64,000 bases of DNA from Asticcacaulis aquaticus (GTDB lineage Bacteria; Pseudomonadota; Alphaproteobacteria; Caulobacterales; Caulobacteraceae): assembly GCF_028550415.1 (NCBI RefSeq), contig NZ_JAQQKX010000006.1:124001-188000 (forward strand), read 5' to 3'. This document shows positions 54,359-62,049 of the stretch, one piece after another (the first letter of the stretch is position 1; each line of letters starts with the position of its first letter). The position numbers and the translations under genes were made by a program. A model generated the notes under the pieces. The model was not told where the DNA came from. It made no database searches and worked only from the letters and a program-made list of their open reading frames with translations.

Positions 54359-55594
54359 CTATTTGAATAGATTAAGGTCTATCGCGTCGCCCATCGCCTT
54401 GTATCCGGCGGGTGAAGGGTGGATGTGGTCGCCGGAATCGTATTCCGGTTTGAGCCAGTCCGGGCGTTTGGGGTCTGCCATGACCTTATCCAGATCGATC
54501 ACCGCGTCGAATTCGCCCGATGTCCTGATCCAGCGATTGATCGCCTGACGGTCGGCCTCATTCAGGGCGTCGGGATGATAAAGCGAAAAGCCCATGAACG
54601 GCAAGATGGTCGCGCCATAAACCTTGATGCCGCGATCGCGGGCGCGGCGGATCATCTGACGATAGGCGCCGATGAGGTTGTCGACCAGCGCCGCGTGGGC
54701 CTCCGCGCTTGCTAGCGCGTCGCGCGTCAGGGTGCCGAGATCGTTTACGCCTTCGAGGATGATCAGATATTTGACGCCGGTCTGGCCCAGCACGTCGCGC
54801 TCGAAGCGCGCCAAGGCGTTGGGGCCGGTGCCGTCATTCAGCACGCGTCCGCCGCCGATGCCGTGATTGAGCACCGACAGGTGCCGGGTGCGCGGATCAG
54901 CCTGAAGCCGCTCGGCCAGCCGGTCGGGCCAGCGGGCATTGCTGCCGGGGGTGATGCCGTAACCGTCGGTGATCGAGTCGCCTAAGGTCACGATAGCGGC
55001 TGATTTTGCCGGGCCTTCGACGTCGATGGCGGCGATATGGAACCAGCGATCCATCGTCCTTTGCGCGTCGAACGACGCATCGGCGACGTGATTGCCCCGT
55101 ATGAACCATGAGGTTGCCCGTGCCCCCGGATGGCTGGTCTGCGGTGTAGCGGCCTCAGGCAGATAGATCGAAATGGCGATATGGGTCAGGGGTTTGACCG
55201 GCATATTTATGGGATCGGATAAATAGTCCGCGCCCGCCGGGATGACGATCTGCGTCTTGCCGTTGAAGGTGAGGGCCTGACCGCCTTCGACGCGCGGTGT
55301 CCGGTTGTCGGGCGATAAGGCCACCTGCGCTGCGCCTATGGTCAGGGGTTTGTTGCCGAAGGCGTTGGACAGCCTGACGCGGAAGCGAGGCCCGCCCGCG
55401 GACAGGCGCACCACCTGCCGGATCGTGACGTCGGACGCCATGTCGGCGGCCAGAGTCGTGTCGGGGTTGGGAATCATCTGTGATGACGCCCAGCTGCCGA
55501 CCCATTTTTCCGTTTTGGGCGCCGCCTGGACGCCTGTGGCCAGTGCAAGCGCGACGAAAAGGGCAAGGGCTCGACGGGTGACCATAGGGCGCAT
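54359..55594 (-). CDS. Exported GDSL/SGNH hydrolase
   Basis: The 411-residue protein has a signal peptide cut near GVQAA. An N-terminal beta domain of about 190 residues follows. The SGNH blocks are IVTLGDSITDGYG, LNHGIGGGRVLND, ILEGVNDLG and SGDHIHPSPAGYKAMGDAI, the last with the catalytic Asp and His. The family hydrolyses esters of carbohydrates or lipids; the substrate is unknown. It ends immediately next to the convergent peptidase stop. Confidence 0.9.
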   Translation of the reverse strand: MRPMVTRRALALFVALALATGVQAAPKTEKWVGSWASSQMIPNPDTTLAADMASDVTIRQVVRLSAGGPRFRVRLSNAFGNKPLTIGAAQVALSPDNRTPRVEGGQALTFNGKTQIVIPAGADYLSDPINMPVKPLTHIAISIYLPEAATPQTSHPGARATSWFIRGNHVADASFDAQRTMDRWFHIAAIDVEGPAKSAAIVTLGDSITDGYGITPGSNARWPDRLAERLQADPRTRHLSVLNHGIGGGRVLNDGTGPNALARFERDVLGQTGVKYLIILEGVNDLGTLTRDALASAEAHAALVDNLIGAYRQMIRRARDRGIKVYGATILPFMGFSLYHPDALNEADRQAINRWIRTSGEFDAVIDLDKVMADPKRPDWLKPEYDSGDHIHPSPAGYKAMGDAIDLNLFK

Positions 55595-55707
55595 GGGGGG
55601 CTCCGAGTGTGCGGCCTCACCTTCGAGGCAAACCGCCGGATGTCAAGTATGAGATGTCTGGGCGACTGAATAATGCTAGGCTTATCGGAAGGATCAGGGA
55701 GAATGTG

Positions 55708-56586
55708 ATGAACCGACGCGACGTGATAACCGGGGCCGTTGCCCTGACCGGCATGGCGCTCACCGCCGGTGCGGCGGCTCAGGTCCAGACCAGCGATGCC
55801 CGCTTCAAGCCTCAGCCTGTGACCCCGGCCTTCAAAGACCGGCCGCGTCTGGTGATTGATCAGGCGCATGGCAATTTCCACACGCGCGACGGTCGTTACG
55901 CGCCGTTTGCGGCGGTTATGGCGGCGGACGGCTGGGATGTGCAGGCCGGGACCGCGCCGTTCACGGCGGATAGTCTTGAGGGGACGCGTCTGCTGGTCAT
56001 CGCCAATGCCGGTCAGAACGGTAAGCCCGCCTTTACGCCCGAAGAGAGCAACGTCCTGACGCAATGGGTGCGTTCCGGTGGTGCCCTTTGGTTTATCGCC
56101 GACCATGCGCCCTTCGGCGCGGCCGCCAGCGGTCTGGCGGCCGCGTTCGGCTTCGAGATGGGTAAAGGTTGGGTGTTCGAGCCGGGGCGCAGAAACCCCA
56201 GCCAGATCGACTACACGCCGACGACGGGCCTGTTGCCGCATCCGGTCACTCAGGGGCTGAAGCGGGTACGCGCCTTTACCGGGCAGTCTCTTAGCCTGCC
56301 GTCCGGGGCGTCGGGTCTTCTGAAGCTGGGGCCGGAGGCGCGCGAAGCGGCGACGCAAGATCAGATCGGCGATAGCCGCTTGCCAGTGCTCAAGGACCGT
56401 TATCAGGGCTTTGCCATGGATTACGGTCAGGGCCGACTTATCGGGCAGGGAGAGGCCGGCATGTTGTCGGCTCAGGTCTTCAACCGCCCGGACGGCGGGC
56501 GGATCGAAATGGGGATGAACGTCGCCGGGCTCGATAATGAAACCTTTGCGCGCAATGCCGCGCGCTGGCTTGGGCGCGCGCTTTGA
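55708..56586 (+). CDS. Exported DUF4350-like protein
   Basis: The 292-residue protein starts MNRRDVITGAVALTG, a twin-arginine-like export signal. The mature domain has a glutamine-amidotransferase-like fold by pattern: RPRLVIDQAHGNFHT, TRLLVIANAGQNG, then VRSGGALWFIADHAPFG. This layout resembles DUF4350/GIFT-type proteins. It lacks a recognisable catalytic cysteine. AGGGAGAA precedes the ATG. The function is unknown. Confidence 0.6.
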   Translation: MNRRDVITGAVALTGMALTAGAAAQVQTSDARFKPQPVTPAFKDRPRLVIDQAHGNFHTRDGRYAPFAAVMAADGWDVQAGTAPFTADSLEGTRLLVIANAGQNGKPAFTPEESNVLTQWVRSGGALWFIADHAPFGAAASGLAAAFGFEMGKGWVFEPGRRNPSQIDYTPTTGLLPHPVTQGLKRVRAFTGQSLSLPSGASGLLKLGPEAREAATQDQIGDSRLPVLKDRYQGFAMDYGQGRLIGQGEAGMLSAQVFNRPDGGRIEMGMNVAGLDNETFARNAARWLGRAL

Positions 56587-56634
56587 AGCGCGCACATTAT
56601 GAAACCGTGATACCTATAGGTTTACGGAGGTCCC

Positions 56635-56979
56635 ATGCTGACGTTTGAAATGCTGCGCGAGATTACGCTCGCCTATCCGGATACCGAAGAGACGATGTCG
56701 TGGGACGCCCGTTCGTTCAAGGTCAACAAGAAGGCCATGTTCTTCTGGAACCCAAAGCACGATTGCCCGGTGTTCAAGGTGTCGTTCGAAGAGCGCGACT
56801 TCCTGCTGGAGGTCGATCCGGAGACCTTCTTTACCACCGATCATCACCGACCGTGGCCGCTGATTCTGGCGCGGCCCGACAAGGTCGATATGGACTGGGT
56901 AAGGTCAAATATAGAACGCGTCTGGCGCGCCCAGGTCAAGAAGACGACGCTAAAAGCCTGGGACGCCCAAAACGCCTGA
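56635..56979 (+). CDS. MmcQ/YjbR family protein
   Basis: The 114-residue protein belongs to the YjbR family. It has LAYPDTEETMSWDARSFKVN and the WPLILARPDKVDMDWVRSNI block. These proteins are small, cytoplasmic and possibly DNA-binding. GGAGG lies six bases before the ATG. It stands alone. Confidence 0.88.
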   Translation: MLTFEMLREITLAYPDTEETMSWDARSFKVNKKAMFFWNPKHDCPVFKVSFEERDFLLEVDPETFFTTDHHRPWPLILARPDKVDMDWVRSNIERVWRAQVKKTTLKAWDAQNA

Positions 56980-56982
56980 CGT

Positions 56983-57099
56983 TCAGAAAACGGCCATGGC
57001 CGCAGCGGCGAAGGCCAGCAGCATGGTCGTCGCGAGGGCCAGAGGGAGGACGTTGTCCATGAGGGCGTCGACCTTGGGGCTCACTTTCGGGATACGCAT
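56983..57099 (-). CDS. Small membrane protein (38 residues)
   Basis: A 38-codon frame begins with ATG at 57099, preceded by a perfect AAGGAGGT Shine-Dalgarno. The product starts MRIPKVSPKVDALMD and has one hydrophobic helix at about residues 19-38. It ends three bases beyond the convergent YjbR gene stop. No family is recognised. The near-ideal ribosome site argues for a real gene. Confidence 0.65.
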   Translation of the reverse strand: MRIPKVSPKVDALMDNVLPLALATTMLLAFAAAAMAVF

Positions 57100-57253
57100 T
57101 GAAATGCACCTCCTTCCCGATGAAATAACGCTGTGATTATACGCCTCCGGGGCCGGTATGCCGCAACACCTTGTTGTGAACAGGCCTAAATAAAACGAAC
57201 GCGGTCATGCCCGCGCCGTAATGCCGACACGGTAGGCTGCGTAAGTGCCCGCG

Positions 57254-57913
57254 ATGACGCGACGCAAGGCAGGGACAGGACGGTGGCTGTGGGGAACGGG
57301 CGTGGCGCTGGGCGTCCACGCGCTGTTCCTGCTGGTCCTGTGGCTGAGTGCGCCGGTACCCGAAGACGCGGTGCCCGAGCCTGTTCCGGTCGAGTTGTGG
57401 TATCTGCCGCAGCTGGAAAGCCCGCCGAAGCTGGAGGCCGTGCCCGAGCGGTCCGAAGCGCCGCCATCGCCGACGAAAGCGCGGCCGCGCCCGGCGGTCA
57501 TACACCCGGTCCCGGTGATAGATTCTCCGGTCCCTGAGTCCTTGCCGATATCGCCGTCGCCGCCTGCGCCCCCGAAGGCCGAAGCCGGTGCCAGCGGTAC
57601 CGGTGTGACGCCGCGCGCCTATCCCGAAGGCGGCGACAAGGGCCGCGCCGGCCTGACCCGCGCCCTGCTCAAACGCGATTTGTGTATCCAGCAACGTAAT
57701 GCGGGCAAGCCCATGGACAAGGATTGTCCCGTGTCGCCGCCCAGGGATATCGACCTGCCGAACAAGCCGCCGGAAAACCGTCCGACCAAGCTGTGCCTGG
57801 CCGAGCGCGAGCGGCAGTGGGACAAGTATCGTAACGGCACCGGGGCCTATCCGGGGCTTAACGATCTGATTAACGGCAAGAAAAAATGCCGTCAGGGCTG
57901 GGATGATGATTAA
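57254..57913 (+). CDS. TonB-like hypothetical protein
   Basis: The 219-residue protein has a basic N terminus and one membrane helix at about residues 11-30. A long Pro/Glu/Ala-rich stretch follows to about residue 115, and a cysteine-containing C-terminal part contains LLKRDLCIQQRNAG and TKLCLAERERQWDKY. The N-terminal layout resembles TonB or energy-transducer proteins, but the C-terminal TonB domain is absent. A GTG at 57245 is an alternative start. Its stop shares TTAA with rbsK. Confidence 0.6.
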   Translation: MTRRKAGTGRWLWGTGVALGVHALFLLVLWLSAPVPEDAVPEPVPVELWYLPQLESPPKLEAVPERSEAPPSPTKARPRPAVIHPVPVIDSPVPESLPISPSPPAPPKAEAGASGTGVTPRAYPEGGDKGRAGLTRALLKRDLCIQQRNAGKPMDKDCPVSPPRDIDLPNKPPENRPTKLCLAERERQWDKYRNGTGAYPGLNDLINGKKKCRQGWDDD

Positions 57914-58827
57914 CCCCTGTGGGCCAGAAACGCCTCGACCTCGGCCCGGTCCGGGGCGGCGTCGGCGGAGTAGCGCGTCACCGAAATCGCCGAGGCCGCC
58001 GAGGCGTAGCGCATGGCGCTGACATAGTCGTCGCCCAGCACCAGCCGTGCCGCCAGTGCGCCGTTGAACACGTCGCCCGCGCCGACCGCGTCCACGGCGT
58101 CGACCTTAAACGCGGGCAGACGGACCAGTTCGCCGTCGATCAGACCGGCGCAGCCCTTGTCGCCCAGCGTCACGATGACTGTTTCGGCGCCATGCGCCCG
58201 CAGGGTCTGCATGGCCGTCATCAGCGAGTCGTCGTCCTGACCGTCGATGCCGGTCAGTTTGGCCAGTTCGGTCTCGTTCGGCGTGACCACCTCGCACAAG
58301 GGCAGCAGGTCGAAGACGCCCGGATCGACCGGCGCGGGATTGAGGATGGTTTTCACCCCCGCCGCCGTGGCGATTTCCAGCGCGGTTTTCAGAGTCTCCA
58401 GCGGGGTTTCAAGCTGCACCACCAGAGCGCCCGCGCCTTCGATAAGGTATTGGTTTTGTTCGGCATGACCCGGCGTCAGGCGCGCATTGGCGGCGGACGA
58501 CACGACGATCATGTTCTGACCGTCGGGAGCGACGAGGATATTGGCCATGCCGGTGCCCACCTCATCGAGCGCCACCACATGCGTGTCGTCGACCCCGCGC
58601 GCGGTCAGAAAATCACGCGCCATAACGCCGAAATTATCGCTGCCGACCGCGCCGATCATCCGCGTCTCGACACCCGATCGCGCGGCGGCGACGGCCTGAT
58701 TCAGGCCCTTACCGCCCATGGCGACGGCGGTGTCGTGCCCCATGATGGTTTCGTTCGGTTTGGGTAGGGCTTCGACACGGATGAAGAAATCGACATTGAT
58801 GGAGCCGAGAACAACGATGAACGACAT
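57910..58827 (-). CDS. rbsK: Ribokinase
   Basis: The 305-residue PfkB-family kinase phosphorylates ribose to ribose 5-phosphate. Motifs are VVLGSINVDFFI, GGKGLNQAVAAARSG for substrate binding and DAVDAVGAGDVFNGALAA with the catalytic aspartate. NPAPVDPGVFDLLPL and TPNETE also match ribokinase. Its ATG overlaps the TGA of the upstream phytase-like gene (ATGA). A nucleoside hydrolase lies two genes away, divergently. Confidence 0.93.
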   Translation of the reverse strand: MSFIVVLGSINVDFFIRVEALPKPNETIMGHDTAVAMGGKGLNQAVAAARSGVETRMIGAVGSDNFGVMARDFLTARGVDDTHVVALDEVGTGMANILVAPDGQNMIVVSSAANARLTPGHAEQNQYLIEGAGALVVQLETPLETLKTALEIATAAGVKTILNPAPVDPGVFDLLPLCEVVTPNETELAKLTGIDGQDDDSLMTAMQTLRAHGAETVIVTLGDKGCAGLIDGELVRLPAFKVDAVDAVGAGDVFNGALAARLVLGDDYVSAMRYASAASAISVTRYSADAAPDRAEVEAFLAHRG

Positions 58828-59939
58828 CAGGGAAGGACCTCGAAAACAAAGAACTGAGTTAACTGGTTTTTGGCGAAATTATTGTCCGATACCATGACCA
58901 GCGAACGATGGCCGTTGCGCAGCACCGGGCCGAAGGTCATGCCTTCCAGATTGTCGATCCATTTCATCCCGAAGCCGTCGAAATCGACCAGCAGGGTCTT
59001 TTTCAACGGCACGGCATCGGCGGGCAGGGGCTGACCGAGCGGATAGGCGAGGGCATTGGCCGTATCGACTTCGTAGAGCTTGACGTGGAAGGCCCAGTCG
59101 TTTTTGGCGCGTTCCTCGCCTGCGCGCTCGATGACCCACAGCTTCGTGTCGCTGACGGCCAGGACTTCGGAGATACCGTCGTCGGCCTGTAATCCGTCAC
59201 GTTGATGCACAATCGCATCGAGCGGATAGGCGTATTGCATCGGCGCGTCCCCGAGCTTCATCAGGCGCGTCACCGTACCCTTGCCCTTGATGGGGAGAGG
59301 ACCGTCCTCGATCAGCGGGCCTTCAAGAGAGACCCACAAGGCCTTGCCGTCGCTGGAAAAACTCATGCCTTCGGGACCGGCATTGTGCCGCATGCCGACG
59401 GTTTCCGACGGATCGAAGCGCACATCGGCAGGCAGCCTATAGGTGTCCGGCCTGACCTTGCCCTTGAAATCGATGGTGCGCAGACGGGCGTTGAAGCCGC
59501 CCTTTTTGTAGCCTTCACTCGACCACAGAAGGCGTGGGCGGAACCACGACGTGCCTGGTACGAAGCGGATGGATTCGGCATCGGGGACTTCGCGCTTTTC
59601 GACGTCGGCCACCTTGGGGTCGGCGAACTGGCGGCCTTCGTCGTCGCGCAGGATGACGTTGCGCACCTTGCGTAGGCCCTGAATGCCGGTTTCGTCATAG
59701 GTGAAGTCGGCAAAATAGAAGCGTGCAGGGCCGCCTTCGGACTTGTCGTCCGACACCAGCACCCATTTTTTGGAACGAGGATTATAATCGATGCCGGAAA
59801 TGCCGCCGAAGATGGTCCCCTTGTCCCCCAGCGTTTCCGGCGCTTCATAGACCCCGATCAGGCGCAGTTGCGTTTCGGCGGCGGCGGGCAGGGCGGTAAA
59901 GGCGGCCAGTGCACATAACAGTCGTCGAAAGGCGCGCAT
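58827..59939 (-). CDS. Exported phytase-like esterase family protein
   Basis: The 370-residue protein has a signal peptide (cleavage near LPAAA). A beta-propeller-like domain follows, of the 'esterase-like activity of phytase' family: GGISGIDYNPRSKKWVLVSDD, PDAESIRFV, NAGPEGMSFSSDGKALWVS and DNLEGMTFGPVLRNGHRSLV. It should act on phosphate esters or related substrates in the periplasm. GGAGC precedes the ATG. It is the first gene of a unit with rbsK. Confidence 0.85.
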   Translation of the reverse strand: MRAFRRLLCALAAFTALPAAAETQLRLIGVYEAPETLGDKGTIFGGISGIDYNPRSKKWVLVSDDKSEGGPARFYFADFTYDETGIQGLRKVRNVILRDDEGRQFADPKVADVEKREVPDAESIRFVPGTSWFRPRLLWSSEGYKKGGFNARLRTIDFKGKVRPDTYRLPADVRFDPSETVGMRHNAGPEGMSFSSDGKALWVSLEGPLIEDGPLPIKGKGTVTRLMKLGDAPMQYAYPLDAIVHQRDGLQADDGISEVLAVSDTKLWVIERAGEERAKNDWAFHVKLYEVDTANALAYPLGQPLPADAVPLKKTLLVDFDGFGMKWIDNLEGMTFGPVLRNGHRSLVMVSDNNFAKNQLTQFFVFEVLP

Positions 59940-60103
59940 GAAAAGCTCCGCGATGGTTTCATCTGATTGTAAACCCAATTTCGGGCGGAAAGAAATGGGG
60001 GTCGTGCGTTTTCCCCTTCAATTGCGCAGACTTACCTAAGGAGAGGCTTGCGAAGCGCCGCCGGGTCTGGTTTCCTGTGAAACTGAGACTAAAAGGAACA
60101 GAC

Positions 60104-61078
60104 ATGCGCGATTATCGCCCCCGGAAGCTCATGGGGAGCTTCAAGATCATGGCTTTCGGCCTGGCCCTGCTGGCCCAAACCGCACTGGCTCAAACGGCTC
60201 ACCCCGAACTGAGCCCGGAAGGGTTCTATTCGGTCACCGATCTCAAGGTGCCGGTGGAAAAAGCTCTGAGCGAACACGCCCATAAAAAGCGCGTTCTGGT
60301 GGTTTTCGATATCGACGACACGATCCTGACCATGCCGCAGGACCTCGGTTCCGAAGGCTGGCTGGCCGAACGCATGGCTGAGGTGCGCGCCAAAACCCCC
60401 GAAGGTCAGGCACCGAACTACGAGCCGATCTTTTTCGAGCAGGCCGTCTGGTATCAGGTGACCAATATGATGCCGACCCAGCCCGACGGTCCGGCGCTGA
60501 TCGCCAGCCTTCAGGACAGCGGCCTGCCCGTTTTCGCCCTGACGGCGCGCAATCCCGCTCTGCGCGGTTCCACCGAGCGCGTGCTGGAACTGAATAAAAT
60601 TGACCTGTCGAAGGCACCGGAGTGCATCAAACCTTTGTGCACCAAGAGCGGCCGTCTGCGCGACGCCGAGATCCGGGCAGCGGGACAGAAGCTGAATGTC
60701 GCGCTTTTGAACACCCCTTACAAGGACATCACCGTGTCCGACGGTATCATGATGACGACCGGTCAGGACAAGGGCATCATGCTGCGTCTGCTGGCCGGGT
60801 CGCTGGGGCAGAAGTTCGACGCCGTGATCTTTGTCGACGACAGCAAACGCAATATCGAGAACGTCGTGCGCGCCGCCAAGGACATGACCGTGCCGGTCTA
60901 TATTTACCGTTACGAGCGCATCTGGCCCAAGGTCGCCGCTATCCATGCCACGCCGGAGCGGATGCGCACGGCGGACACCATCGCCGAAACGACGCTGAAA
61001 ATCATGTGTCTGGCGGTCGTGTCGGACCTGTGCAGCGCGCCGCCGATCGCGCAGACTCCGCTGGAGGTTGCGCAGTGA
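60104..61078 (+). CDS. Exported HAD-like protein, DUF2608 family
   Basis: The 324-residue protein has a signal peptide cut near ALAQT. HAD motif I is LVVFDIDDTIL with D69 and D71. Motif II is FALTARNP and the late acidic motif is AVIFVDDSKRN, so a phosphatase function is plausible. AAGGA precedes the ATG at 60104, which favours it over a GTG nine codons upstream. Its TGA overlaps the nucleoside hydrolase GTG start. Confidence 0.82.
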   Translation: MRDYRPRKLMGSFKIMAFGLALLAQTALAQTAHPELSPEGFYSVTDLKVPVEKALSEHAHKKRVLVVFDIDDTILTMPQDLGSEGWLAERMAEVRAKTPEGQAPNYEPIFFEQAVWYQVTNMMPTQPDGPALIASLQDSGLPVFALTARNPALRGSTERVLELNKIDLSKAPECIKPLCTKSGRLRDAEIRAAGQKLNVALLNTPYKDITVSDGIMMTTGQDKGIMLRLLAGSLGQKFDAVIFVDDSKRNIENVVRAAKDMTVPVYIYRYERIWPKVAAIHATPERMRTADTIAETTLKIMCLAVVSDLCSAPPIAQTPLEVAQ

Positions 61079-62049
61079 AGATCATTTTTGACACCGATCC
61101 GGGCATCGACGACGCCATGGCTCTGGCCTATCTCGGGGCACACCCTCAGGCCGAATTGCTGGCCCTCACCACGGTCTTCGGTAATGGCGGCGTGGATATC
61201 ACTACGCGCAACGCCCTTTATCTGACGCAGCGTTTCGGCATTTCGGTGCCGGTCTATAAGGGGGCGCATACGCCGCTGCACCTGCCCGCGCCGACGCCCG
61301 CGCCGCACGTCCACGGCTATGACGGTCTGGGCGATATCGGTGCCCTGCAAGGCTTTGCGGCCGAGGCGGAAGCCACGTCCGCGCCGGTGCGCATCGTCGA
61401 GCTGATCCGGGAATATCCGGGCGAGGTGACCCTGCTGGCGGTCGGGCCGCTGACCAATTTGGCGCTGGCGCTGGAACTCGATCCGGGCATTACCGGCCTG
61501 GTGAAGGAAGTCGTCATCATGGGCGGTGCCTTCGGCTGGGGACCGCGTCGCGGCAATGTCTCACCGGTCGCCGAGGCCAATATCATCAACGATCCGCACG
61601 CCGCCGACCGCGTCTTCACCGCCCCGTGGCCGGTCCGCGCCATCGGGCTCGATGTGACGACGCAGTGCATCTTCTCGACCGCCGCCGCGCAGGCCCTGGC
61701 CGAAACCGGCGGCGATACGGGGAAGTTCCTGTTCGATATTTCACGCGGTTACGAAAAGCTGTACCGGGAACGCGACGGTTTCGCCGGTTGCGCGCTGCAC
61801 GACGTGGCCGCCGCCATCGCCGTGTTCGAACCGCAGTTGTTCGACTATGCCAAGGGCGGGGTGCGCGCGGTCTGCGACGGTATCGCTTTGGGGCAGACCA
61901 TCCTCAAACAGGACGGCCTGCTGTTCCCGCCGGGGGCATGGGACAATCTCCCCAGCCAGACCGTGTGCATCGCGGTCGATGCCGAAGGCGTGCTAGGCAC
62001 CTATGCCCGCACCATTTCGGACAAGGCGCAGTTGAAGAAAGCCAGTTAA
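61075..62049 (+). CDS. Nucleoside hydrolase (IUNH family)
   Basis: The 324-residue enzyme hydrolyses ribonucleosides to base and ribose. The calcium-binding signature DTDPGIDDAM is at residues 6-15 (D6, D8, D12, D13). LLAVGPLTNLALAL and VIMGGAFGWGPRRGN follow, with HDVAAAIAV near the end. GTG is the start, overlapping the upstream TGA (GTGA), and GGAGG lies before it. No signal peptide is present, so it is cytoplasmic. The stop is immediately next to the convergent GH43 stop. Confidence 0.94.
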   Translation: MKIIFDTDPGIDDAMALAYLGAHPQAELLALTTVFGNGGVDITTRNALYLTQRFGISVPVYKGAHTPLHLPAPTPAPHVHGYDGLGDIGALQGFAAEAEATSAPVRIVELIREYPGEVTLLAVGPLTNLALALELDPGITGLVKEVVIMGGAFGWGPRRGNVSPVAEANIINDPHAADRVFTAPWPVRAIGLDVTTQCIFSTAAAQALAETGGDTGKFLFDISRGYEKLYRERDGFAGCALHDVAAAIAVFEPQLFDYAKGGVRAVCDGIALGQTILKQDGLLFPPGAWDNLPSQTVCIAVDAEGVLGTYARTISDKAQLKKAS

